A DNA stretch of 64,000 bases. Source: an uncultured Ruminococcus sp. GTDB lineage: Bacteria > Bacillota > Clostridia > Lachnospirales > Lachnospiraceae. The stretch is from the NCBI GenBank assembly GCA_934359255.1, contig CAKRLG010000004.1, forward strand, positions 101,965-165,964, read 5' to 3'. Positions 51,923-60,179 of the stretch are shown here, in pieces (position 1 is the first letter of the stretch; each line of letters opens with the position of its first letter). The notes below the pieces were generated by a model that saw only the letters and a program-made list of their open reading frames with translations, was not told the DNA's origin and ran no database searches. Both the position numbers and the translations under genes were made by a program.

Positions 51923-53125
51923 GTGATAAAAATGAATGAAATGCAAAGTAGAACAATAGAAAGCCGTGAAAAAACATATAAAATGTTAAGATATACAATA
52001 AACAAGTATTCGTTATTTATAGGGATGTATACAGTTTTTCTTATAAAAAACTTGATTTTTGCAGGCACTACTGTAGTAAATTTGTTTGATGAGAAAACGT
52101 TAAACTATATGACGCTATTCATGCATTTGATTATATTATTTATTTGTGCCATTTTGATTGCTAATAATTACAAGTATAGTTGGAAACAATTGTTTGTAAT
52201 GGGGATTCTTCTCTTTATTGGAATTGGAGTGTATTATAGTACGAAATCTCCGGGCTTTTTAGATTTTATGTTGATTTTATTTGCTGCTCAAAATCTCGAT
52301 ACACATTTTTTGATAAAAAAAATATTTAAGATTCAGACTGTTATACTTATTTTTTTGTGGGCATTAGCAACAATCGGCATAATTAAAAATGCAGAATATA
52401 TTAGGTATGATTCAGGAGGAATAAGATATTCAGGGGGATTTACGCATGCAAATGGATTTGGAATAATGATATTTAGTTGGATTTGCATGTATCTTTACTT
52501 AACAATTGATAAAAAAAGAATTAAAAAGTATGTTATTGCATTAGCAGCAACGATTATAACATTTCTGTATTGCAAGTCATATACAGCGTTTGCTTTATCG
52601 ATTCTAGCAATTGCACTATTATATTTTTTTGAAAACAGTAAATTTAGACCGAGTCATCGGTATTTGAAACTAGTTATTAAAGTAGGAATCGCTTTAGGAA
52701 TACTGTTAACGGTTTTAATAATATGGTATTTATGGGGACATCGGGATATTATTGTAGGAAGTTCATTGTTGTCAAGAATAATACTGATAGAATCTTATTT
52801 TTCAGCATATGACGTGAACCTATTTGGAAATATTTTAATACAAGGTGGATGGACGCAATTACCAGGGCTTCCATATGGCTACTATTTTCTTGATAATTCA
52901 TATTTAACAATTCTGTTAGGACAAGGAATTCTAGCATTTCTGGCAACTATGAGTTTATATTTATTATGTATTAGAGAAAATGTTAAAAGTAAAAATATTT
53001 GTCTTGTAATTATTTTTAGTGTTTATGCAATTTATGCTTTATTGGAGCCGACAGCACTGTATTTAGTTTATAATGTATTTTTGTTAGAGTTTAGTAGAAT
53101 CATTTTTGATAAAAATATCTTATAA
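51923..53125 (+). CDS. Polysaccharide polymerase (Wzy-like) membrane protein
   Basis: This is a protein of about 400 residues with ten or more hydrophobic helices and a longer outside loop near 'YIRYDSGGIRYSGGFTHANGFG', the kind of pattern seen in O-antigen/capsule polymerases and ligases. There is no strict motif, so the call rests on topology and on its place between glycosyltransferases and the flippase in a cluster that otherwise lacks a polymerase. A GTG at 51923 behind AGAGGGA is the likely start; ATG 51932 is the alternative. It is very AT-rich. Confidence 0.75.
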   Translation: MIKMNEMQSRTIESREKTYKMLRYTINKYSLFIGMYTVFLIKNLIFAGTTVVNLFDEKTLNYMTLFMHLIILFICAILIANNYKYSWKQLFVMGILLFIGIGVYYSTKSPGFLDFMLILFAAQNLDTHFLIKKIFKIQTVILIFLWALATIGIIKNAEYIRYDSGGIRYSGGFTHANGFGIMIFSWICMYLYLTIDKKRIKKYVIALAATIITFLYCKSYTAFALSILAIALLYFFENSKFRPSHRYLKLVIKVGIALGILLTVLIIWYLWGHRDIIVGSSLLSRIILIESYFSAYDVNLFGNILIQGGWTQLPGLPYGYYFLDNSYLTILLGQGILAFLATMSLYLLCIRENVKSKNICLVIIFSVYAIYALLEPTALYLVYNVFLLEFSRIIFDKNIL

Positions 53126-53160
53126 GATGGTTGACAATACCGAGAAGGAGTTATGTCACA

Positions 53161-54147
53161 ATGAATTATAAAAACCAATTAGTTAGTATAATTGTTCCGG
53201 TCTATAATGCGGAACACGTATTAAACAGATGTATTAAGAGTCTTTTAAATCAAACGTATAACGAGCTTGAAGTTGTTGTTATAGATGACGGATCGACAGA
53301 TAAAAGTGCCGAAATTTTAGATGAAATTGCACAGAATGAGCCTAGGATAAAAGTATATCATATTGATAATGGTGGTGTAAGTGAGGCTAGAAATTTTGGG
53401 ATTTCTGTTGCAACTGGAGAATATATTTCTTTTGTAGATGCTGATGATATTGTTGCACCACAATATATAGAACGATTGTTGGAAGTGCTTTTGTTAACAG
53501 GGACTGATGTTTCGACTTGTTGTGCGAAAGATGTGTTGGAAAGTAAAGTTAAACAAGAATGGGAGATTTCTTTGACACAACCAAGTGTGTTGGCTATAGA
53601 ACCAAAAACGTCTTTTGAACAGTTATTTGACTATGCATTGCCAAATAGCCATTGTGTAGTATGGGGGGCGATATACAGAAAAAGTATAATTCAAGGCATA
53701 CAGTTTTCAAATAAATTACAAGTGGGAGAAGATACATTATTTTTTGCACATGTGCTCAAAAATGCTCGTAGAGTTTCTTTTGTAGGGGAACCACTATATT
53801 GTTATGTGCAATATGAAGAATCAGCAGCACATGGAGTTTTAAATCAGAAAAAATTTTCAGAGATAGAAGCAAGAAAACAGGTTTGTGAGTTGTTTGAAGA
53901 TGAAAACAAAAGATTTTTGTATGAAGCTAGAGCTTCATTGGCTATGATTGCTAAGAAATTTCTTACTGAGATGAAAAAGCAAAATTATAATGACAATGAA
54001 ATGTATCGAAAGAATATCGGATTATTGAGAAAGAATATAGTTCCTGTTCTTTTTTCAGCATATAGTTTAAATGCTAAAATTGCACTTTTTCTTTGTAGTG
54101 TTGTACCAAACTTATATTTGTACATTATGGGGATAATCAAGCGATAA
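53161..54147 (+). CDS. Family 2 glycosyltransferase
   Basis: This is a 328-residue GT-A enzyme: 'VSIIVPVYNAEHVLNRCIKSLL', 'VVVIDDGSTDKSAEILDEI', 'GGVSEARNFGISVATGEYIS' and 'FVDADDIV'. The C-terminal half repeats features of the 50936 enzyme ('HCVVWGAIYRKSIIQGI', 'VGEDTLFFAHV', 'EESAAHG'), indicating a duplication within the cluster. ATG 53161 follows AAGGAG; an open frame upstream from 53131 lacks a ribosome site. Confidence 0.9.
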   Translation: MNYKNQLVSIIVPVYNAEHVLNRCIKSLLNQTYNELEVVVIDDGSTDKSAEILDEIAQNEPRIKVYHIDNGGVSEARNFGISVATGEYISFVDADDIVAPQYIERLLEVLLLTGTDVSTCCAKDVLESKVKQEWEISLTQPSVLAIEPKTSFEQLFDYALPNSHCVVWGAIYRKSIIQGIQFSNKLQVGEDTLFFAHVLKNARRVSFVGEPLYCYVQYEESAAHGVLNQKKFSEIEARKQVCELFEDENKRFLYEARASLAMIAKKFLTEMKKQNYNDNEMYRKNIGLLRKNIVPVLFSAYSLNAKIALFLCSVVPNLYLYIMGIIKR

Positions 54148-54163
54148 TTAAGAATTCAAGAGG

Positions 54164-54198
54164 TAATTATTCAGCGGCTGCGGGACACTGAATAGTTA
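54164..54198. repeat. Inverted-repeat element with TAACTATTCAG ends (copy 2, short)
   Basis: TAATTATTCAG (54164-54174) and CTGAATAGTTA (54188-54198) are inverted with one difference, around a 13-base GC-rich loop. The right end is identical to that of the 37765-37882 element. It may be a deleted copy of the same family or a hairpin of independent origin. Confidence 0.5.
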
Positions 54199-54282
54199 TA
54201 AACTTGATTATGTTTACCGAGAATCATTTTACTGTTAAAAGGATTTTCCGTAGAAGTAATGAGAGAGGAGAATTAAAGCATT

Positions 54283-55374
54283 TTGACTAGTGCTACAATC
54301 ATAACAATTTACGATCCAAATCCAAATTATGGAAACAGACTACAGAATTATGCGGTTCAAACTGTCATTGAAAATATGGGTATTAAGGTTAACACAGTAT
54401 CATTCATGGATTCCAAACTTGGGATAAAAGGAGAGCTAAAGTATATTGTTCAGAAAATGACGCTATACAGTTTGCCAGGAGACAAAGCATATTGGCGTAA
54501 TGTACCTCCAAGAATTCATATATTTGAAAAGTTCAATAAACAGTATATTCATACTGAAAAAATAAAAAAAATAGAAGATGTTAAGTCGACAGATTATTAC
54601 ATTCTTGGTTCTGATCAGGTGTGGAATCCGGACTGGTATTCAGAATCCGAACTAAAGAAAGATTTGTTTTTATTAACATTTTGTAAACCAGAGCAAAAGG
54701 TTTGTTTTTCGCCAAGTTTTAGTATTGATTCGTTGCCTAATGAGTGGGAACAATGGTTCAAAAAATGGCTTCCGACATTTCCTATTTTAGGTACTCGTGA
54801 GGAATCTGGAGTGAGAATTATTAAATCATTAACAGGACGAGATGCAGAAGTAACTATAGATCCAACCTTAATGCTGGACAAAGAAGAATGGATGAAAATT
54901 TCAAAGAAACCCAAACATGTTAATTGTGATAGAAAGTACATATTAACGTATTTCCTTGGTGGAATAACAAAGGAAATCGAACATGATGTACAAGAATACG
55001 CAAAAGAACTGGGTGATTTACAAATTTACAACTTATTAGATTATTCACAGCCCGATATTTATATTTCCGGACCATCGGAATTTGTTTATCTGATAGAGAA
55101 TGCCGAAATTGTGCTGACAGATTCTTTTCATGCATGTGTATTCTCTTTCTTATTTGCTAAACCATTTCTCTGCTATGATCGTAATGGGGTAGAGAATAGT
55201 ATGAATTCACGCATAGAAACATTGTTTTCAAAATTTGATTTGCAGAGGAAGTATGTTAATAGTGGATTGAGCAATGACTTATTGGAATGTGATTACTCGC
55301 ATGGTTATGAACAACTTAAAGTAGAACGAGAAAAGTTAATGGCATTTTTAAAAAAATCTATGAAGGTACAATAG
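54283..55374 (+). CDS. Polysaccharide pyruvyl transferase family protein
   Basis: Members add pyruvate ketals (or related groups) to surface polysaccharides. The 363-residue product has 'IYDPNPNYGNRLQNYAVQTVI', 'YYILGSDQVWNPDWYSES', 'FSPSFSIDSLP', 'GTREESGVRIIKSLTG', 'DPTLMLDKEEWMK' and the terminal 'VLTDSFHACVFSFLFAKPF'. The start is a TTG at 54283 with GAGAGGAG about 14 bases upstream; no ATG or GTG lies near the conserved N-terminus. Confidence 0.88.
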   Translation: MTSATIITIYDPNPNYGNRLQNYAVQTVIENMGIKVNTVSFMDSKLGIKGELKYIVQKMTLYSLPGDKAYWRNVPPRIHIFEKFNKQYIHTEKIKKIEDVKSTDYYILGSDQVWNPDWYSESELKKDLFLLTFCKPEQKVCFSPSFSIDSLPNEWEQWFKKWLPTFPILGTREESGVRIIKSLTGRDAEVTIDPTLMLDKEEWMKISKKPKHVNCDRKYILTYFLGGITKEIEHDVQEYAKELGDLQIYNLLDYSQPDIYISGPSEFVYLIENAEIVLTDSFHACVFSFLFAKPFLCYDRNGVENSMNSRIETLFSKFDLQRKYVNSGLSNDLLECDYSHGYEQLKVEREKLMAFLKKSMKVQ

Positions 55375-55410
55375 TGGGAATGTTATTTACAGTAAGATGA
55401 GGAAATTGTA

Positions 55411-56961
55411 ATGAAAATAGAAAGAACCAAAAATGCAGCTAGAAATATTGTATTCGGTGTTGTGTTAAAATTGTATCAGATATTTATACCATTTCTTATG
55501 CGTACTGCAATGATTTATTTCATGGGTGTACAGTATCTTGGACTTAACAGTTTGTTTACATCTATTTTGCAGGTGTTGAATCTGGCAGAACTTGGAGTTG
55601 GCAGTGCAATGGTGTTCAGTATGTACAGGCCAATTGTAGAGGATGATTCGAAGACGATATGTGCATTGATGCATTTATATAGAACCTATTATAATGTAAT
55701 CGGTGTGATTATAGCAGTTGTCGGTATTGTGGTAACTCCGTTTATTCCCCATCTTATTAAGAGTGATCTTCCACCTGAATTGAATGTATATGTGTTGTAT
55801 TTGCTAAATCTGGCGGCAACTGTTTTGTCATACTGGCTTTTTGCGTACAAGAATGCATTGTTTCAGGCACATCAGAGAAATGATATCACAAGTAAGATTA
55901 CATTGATAACATCGACCATTCAGTATGCAGTGCAGTTAGCTGTAATCGTCTGGATAAAGGATTACTATCTTTATGTAATTGCGGCACTTGCTACCCAGGC
56001 GATTACCAATATCGTCACTGCGCTTGCAGCCAATAAGATTTATCCGGATTATCATCCGAAAGGGAAACTGGACAAAATTGTGGTTCGGGATATTAATCAT
56101 CGGATTAGGGATTTGTTTACATCGAAGCTTGGTGCTGTAATTGTGAATTCGGCGGATACAGTTGTGATTTCAGCTTTTCTTGGACTTACTGTGTTGGCGG
56201 TGTATCAGAATTACTATTTCATATTAACATCTGTCATTGGAGTTGTTTCCATTATTTTTCAGGCATGCACAGCCGGAATTGGGAATAGTGTTTTGGTGGA
56301 AACGAAAGAGAAGAATTTTAACGACCTGAAGAAATTTACATTTTTGATTGCTTGGATTGCTGGTTTTTGTACTTGTTGTTTTTTATGTTTATTCCAGCCA
56401 TTTATGAGAATTTGGGTTGGAGAGGATTTAATGCTCGCATTTCCGGCAGTGGTTTGTTTTTGCGCTTATTATTTTATTTATGAAATTAATCAGCTTTTTA
56501 CTACATATAAGGATTCTGCTGGAATTTGGCATAAAGATCGATTTCGAACACTTATAACTGCTCTTACTAATTTATTCATGAATCTGATTATGGTGCAGTT
56601 TTGGGGGATCTATGGAGTGCTATTATCAACCGTTCTTTCAACACTTGTAATAGGTATGCCGTGGCTTCTTCATAATTTGTTTACAATGTTATTCGACAAG
56701 AAAGATTTGCCGGACTATCTACGTAGTTTATTTCGCTATCTTATAGTCATATTGATTAGTTGTGTGAGTTGTTATTGTATTTGCCAACTATTTAAGTTAT
56801 CTGACTGGCTTACTTTATTTGTTCGCGCAGGTATATGCTGTATTATTCCAAATGTCATTTATTTTGTCGCATATAGGAAGTGTGAAGAATTTAAGCAATG
56901 TGTTCAGTTGATTGATAGAATTACAAAAGGAAAATTAGGGTTGGAAAGAAAGATTTTCTAG
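55411..56961 (+). CDS. Polysaccharide flippase (Wzx/MATE-like)
   Basis: This is a 516-residue membrane protein with about twelve or more helices. The N-terminus 'ARNIVFGVVLKLYQIFIPFL' and 'GVQYLGLNSLFTSILQVLNLAELGVGSAM' match Wzx-type lipid-linked oligosaccharide flippases. It would move the undecaprenyl-linked repeat unit across the membrane for the polymerase. Confidence 0.9.
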   Translation: MKIERTKNAARNIVFGVVLKLYQIFIPFLMRTAMIYFMGVQYLGLNSLFTSILQVLNLAELGVGSAMVFSMYRPIVEDDSKTICALMHLYRTYYNVIGVIIAVVGIVVTPFIPHLIKSDLPPELNVYVLYLLNLAATVLSYWLFAYKNALFQAHQRNDITSKITLITSTIQYAVQLAVIVWIKDYYLYVIAALATQAITNIVTALAANKIYPDYHPKGKLDKIVVRDINHRIRDLFTSKLGAVIVNSADTVVISAFLGLTVLAVYQNYYFILTSVIGVVSIIFQACTAGIGNSVLVETKEKNFNDLKKFTFLIAWIAGFCTCCFLCLFQPFMRIWVGEDLMLAFPAVVCFCAYYFIYEINQLFTTYKDSAGIWHKDRFRTLITALTNLFMNLIMVQFWGIYGVLLSTVLSTLVIGMPWLLHNLFTMLFDKKDLPDYLRSLFRYLIVILISCVSCYCICQLFKLSDWLTLFVRAGICCIIPNVIYFVAYRKCEEFKQCVQLIDRITKGKLGLERKIF

Positions 56962-56996
56962 CATTTATTGAGAATTTAGAGATGGAGGACAAAGGT

Positions 56997-57956
56997 ATGA
57001 GCGTGTTTCCGGTGGTTATGGCTGCAAGGAACAGAGATGACCAGATAAGGGGGAAGAGTTCGTCTGGTGGAATATTTTACCTGTTGGCAGAATATGTGAT
57101 TTCGCAAGATGGTGTTGTATTTGGAGCTAGATATGATGAGACATGGCAGGTAATACATGACTATGCAGAGAATATGGAGCAGGTACAGTTATTTTTAGGC
57201 AGTAAATACGTACAGAGCGATATGGGAACTTGCTATCGGAAGGCTAGAGAGTTTCTAGAGCTGGGGCGTAAGGTTTTATTTTCAGGTACTCCATGTCAGA
57301 TTTACGGATTAAAATCTTTTTTATCTAAACAATATGAGAATTTGATGACGGTGGATATTATCTGCCATGGTGTGCCAAGTCGTTCTGTATGGCGGGAGTA
57401 TTTGAAGAGGTGTGCTTCTGGAAGAAAGATTACGAATGTAAATTTTCGTGAGAAGACAGAAGGGTGGCTTCTATTTTCGCTGAAGGTGGTTTTTGCGGAT
57501 GGTACTGTCTATCGGAAAAATCAGACAGAAGATTTGTACATGAAGGGATTCCTGCAGGATATTTATCTGCGTCCATCCTGTTATGAATGTAGATTTAAGG
57601 GCTTAAAAAGAGAATCAGATATTACATTAGCAGATCTGTGGGGCTGTCAAAACATACTTCCGGATATGTTCGACGATCGGGGAACATCATTGGTTTTAAT
57701 TCAATCTGAATTGGGAATGCATGTATGGGAAGCTGTGCATCAGCACATAGACTCATGTAGAATAGAGACAGAGGATTATCAGCAATATAACCCGAATATG
57801 ATGATTTCGGCTGTTAAATCGGATAAACGAAGGTTATTTTATCAGAAAGGCCTGGGTTCTATTGAAAAATTGACAAAACCATCATTTCGTCTGCATAGAA
57901 GAATTCTGGGCAAAATTAAGAAACTTGTTAAGAAAATGTTTAAGAAGAGTGAGTGA
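56997..57956 (+). CDS. FrhB-like (F420 hydrogenase/dehydrogenase beta family) protein
   Basis: This is a 319-residue protein with 'SSGGIFYLLAEYVISQDGVVFGARYDETWQV', 'GSKYVQSDMGTCYRKAREFL', 'FSGTPCQIYGLKSFL', 'MTVDIICHGVPSRSVWREYL' and a cysteine motif 'SCYECRFKGLKRESDITLADLWG'. These FrhB-type proteins bind flavin and are common in capsule clusters, usually with two ferredoxin [4Fe-4S] sites fused at the N-terminus. Here the ferredoxin part is a separate gene directly after it. The start is ATG 56997 behind GGAGG at 56984-56988. Its role in polysaccharide modification is unknown. Confidence 0.85.
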   Translation: MSVFPVVMAARNRDDQIRGKSSSGGIFYLLAEYVISQDGVVFGARYDETWQVIHDYAENMEQVQLFLGSKYVQSDMGTCYRKAREFLELGRKVLFSGTPCQIYGLKSFLSKQYENLMTVDIICHGVPSRSVWREYLKRCASGRKITNVNFREKTEGWLLFSLKVVFADGTVYRKNQTEDLYMKGFLQDIYLRPSCYECRFKGLKRESDITLADLWGCQNILPDMFDDRGTSLVLIQSELGMHVWEAVHQHIDSCRIETEDYQQYNPNMMISAVKSDKRRLFYQKGLGSIEKLTKPSFRLHRRILGKIKKLVKKMFKKSE

Positions 57957-57958
57957 TT

Positions 57959-58153
57959 ATGAAAGAGATACCGGTTTTGTTTGAAAGAAAAGAGCTCTGC
58001 TGTGGTTGCACTGCTTGTTGTGCAGCTTGTCCAAAAGATGCTATTATTATGGTAGAAGATGAGGAAGGATTTGATTATCCACAAATCAAAGATGAGATGT
58101 GTATTCGGTGTCACTTATGCATAAGGGTGTGCCCAATTAAAAAAATTAATTGA
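57959..58153 (+). CDS. Small 2x[4Fe-4S] ferredoxin
   Basis: This is a 64-residue protein with two iron-sulfur motifs: 'CCGCTACCAACPKDAI' and 'CIRCHLCIRVCPIKK', each CxxCxxCxxxCP. ATG 57959, or a GTG six bases upstream. It starts two bases after the FrhB-like stop codon and is almost surely its electron partner. In most relatives this domain is the N-terminus of the same protein. Confidence 0.88.
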   Translation: MKEIPVLFERKELCCGCTACCAACPKDAIIMVEDEEGFDYPQIKDEMCIRCHLCIRVCPIKKIN

Positions 58154-58187
58154 GAAGTTATAAATAATGCTATGAACGAATGAGGGA

Positions 58188-60041
58188 ATGACTATGTTGT
58201 GTGCTAAGAGAATGAAAAGGTTTGCTTTGAGTAGTATGTTTTTAATGATTGCTGTGTTTGGAATAGGGGAACAAGACATTGCAAAAGCAGAAGATAATCC
58301 AAGTGACAGTAAGCAGGAAGAGGTATTCTACCAAAATCCGATTTATGATGATGTAACTGATGAACAGACATTGAAGCAGGAACTTTTGCAGCTTCATGAG
58401 AATGGGGTGGCGTTATACTCAGATGAAGTCTATGATTCCGTGGATGAAGCTGGCGATTACATGAGAGAACAGATGGTGAATCGATGCAATAATATTTCCG
58501 TTTCATTTGTGAATCGAGAAAATTATGATTCAGGCAGTATACCGAAAAAACTGTTTTGTGATGCTATTGAATACAGTGAGTCCTCCAACGGTCAGGAGGC
58601 AGATGCATTGCGTTTTGTATATGAGGGCTGGAGTTGCTCGTATTATTATAGGGCTGGAGTCTGGACCGTGGAGTATACTGTGAAGTATTATACGACCTAT
58701 GAACAGGAGCAGGAGCTTACAACAGCAGTTAATCAGGCCTTAAATACTTTAAACCTTGTTGGGGAAACACCGGCGGGAAAGGTTAAAAAGATACATGACT
58801 ACATCTGTAATGAAGTAGCATATGATTATGATAATTTAGATAATTCTGATTATCAATTGCAATATACAGCATATGCAGCATTGATAAATAAGAAATCGGT
58901 TTGTCAGGGATATGCGGTGTTATTCTATAGGATGTGCAGGGAAGCCGGATTGTCAACGAGGATTATCACGGGTGCTACAAGTCGTGGTGCACATGCATGG
59001 AACATTGTTAAGATAGGAAATACATATTATAATCTGGATACAACATGGGATGATCAGGTGACATACATTTCTTATGATTATTATTTGAAGTCAAATACCG
59101 ATTTTTCTGATCATTATGCAGAGTCAGAGTATAAGACGTTAGAGTTTACATCTAAGTTTCCAATCTCTCAAACATCTTATAATGAAACGGAAAAGCAATT
59201 GACAATATCAGCAAAAGCTAGCAGAGATCAGTTGCAAGTAGGAGAAACAATGTTGCTTTCGGCAGTTGCAGATGGTGGCAGTGGAAGTTATACATATAGT
59301 TATCTTGTACACAATAAAGATAATGACAGTTGGTATCGGCTTACTCCTGCCTTTATAGATGGTAATTCATTTACATGGAAAGCGACGACTGCTGGAAATC
59401 GAGAGTTTTTTGTTGAAGTGAAAGATTCCTTGGGAAAAGTGGTAAGAAGTGATGCTGTTAATGTATGTACCGCGGACGCGCTTAGAATCAGTGGAACTGC
59501 TAGTAGAAATCAGATAATGGTAGGCGATAAGATTGTATTATCTGGAATAGTTAGTGGGGGGAGTAAGGACTATACCTACAGCTACCTTGTACACAACAAG
59601 GACAATGATAGCTGGTATCGGTTTACACCATCATTTATAAATAGTAATCATTATACATGGAAAGCCACAACTGCTGGAAATCGAGACTTTTTTATTGAGG
59701 CGAAGGATGCTTCTGGGAAAATAGTAAGAAGTACGGCAATCAGTGTTTGTACAACAGATAAGCTTAAGATAAGCGCGAAAGCCAATAGAGTGCAGTTGAC
59801 AGTTGGCGATACCGTTGAGATATCGGGAAGTGCAATTGGTGGAAGCAAAGACTATACCTACAGTTACCTTGTACATAACAAAGATAACAATAGCTGGTAT
59901 CGCTTTACTCCACAATTTATAGAGAGTAATACATACACATGGACAGCAGGAAGCATAGGAAATCGAGAGTTTTTTGTTGAAGTAAAGGATGCAACAGGAC
60001 AGATGGTTAGAAGCAATGCCGTTAATGTTGTTGTAAAATAA
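58188..60041 (+). CDS. Secreted transglutaminase-like protein with C-terminal repeat domains
   Basis: This is a 617-residue secreted protein with an N-terminal signal ('RFALSSMFLMIAVFGIG', cut near 'AKA'). A transglutaminase-like core follows with a full Cys-His-Asp triad: Cys239 in 'KSVCQGYAVLFYRMC', His269 in 'RGAHAWNIV' and Asp284 in 'YNLDTTWDD'. Residues about 330-617 are three beta-type repeats of about 95 residues ('YTYSYLVHNKDNDSWYR', 'TTAGNREFFVEVKDSLGK'). The same repeat family is in the next gene. It probably acts at the cell surface on peptide or wall substrates. Confidence 0.85.
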   Translation: MTMLCAKRMKRFALSSMFLMIAVFGIGEQDIAKAEDNPSDSKQEEVFYQNPIYDDVTDEQTLKQELLQLHENGVALYSDEVYDSVDEAGDYMREQMVNRCNNISVSFVNRENYDSGSIPKKLFCDAIEYSESSNGQEADALRFVYEGWSCSYYYRAGVWTVEYTVKYYTTYEQEQELTTAVNQALNTLNLVGETPAGKVKKIHDYICNEVAYDYDNLDNSDYQLQYTAYAALINKKSVCQGYAVLFYRMCREAGLSTRIITGATSRGAHAWNIVKIGNTYYNLDTTWDDQVTYISYDYYLKSNTDFSDHYAESEYKTLEFTSKFPISQTSYNETEKQLTISAKASRDQLQVGETMLLSAVADGGSGSYTYSYLVHNKDNDSWYRLTPAFIDGNSFTWKATTAGNREFFVEVKDSLGKVVRSDAVNVCTADALRISGTASRNQIMVGDKIVLSGIVSGGSKDYTYSYLVHNKDNDSWYRFTPSFINSNHYTWKATTAGNRDFFIEAKDASGKIVRSTAISVCTTDKLKISAKANRVQLTVGDTVEISGSAIGGSKDYTYSYLVHNKDNNSWYRFTPQFIESNTYTWTAGSIGNREFFVEVKDATGQMVRSNAVNVVVK

Positions 60042-60091
60042 TCTGATGAGGGATTCTCAAAGTTTTTGAAATTTATCCATGCAATTAATAG

Positions 60092-60120
60092 TTGTTAGGC
60101 GTTCAAATAGATGATATAAT
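60092..60120 (+). promoter_or_regulatory. Promoter of the large repeat-protein gene
   Basis: TTGTTA (60092-60097), a 17-base spacer and TATAAT (60115-60120), 60 bases before the start codon. Confidence 0.65.
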
Positions 60121-60179
60121 AAAGTTAGAGTTTACAAAAACTTAAATGATTTAGCAACTTATAGAAAAGGGGGAAGAGA

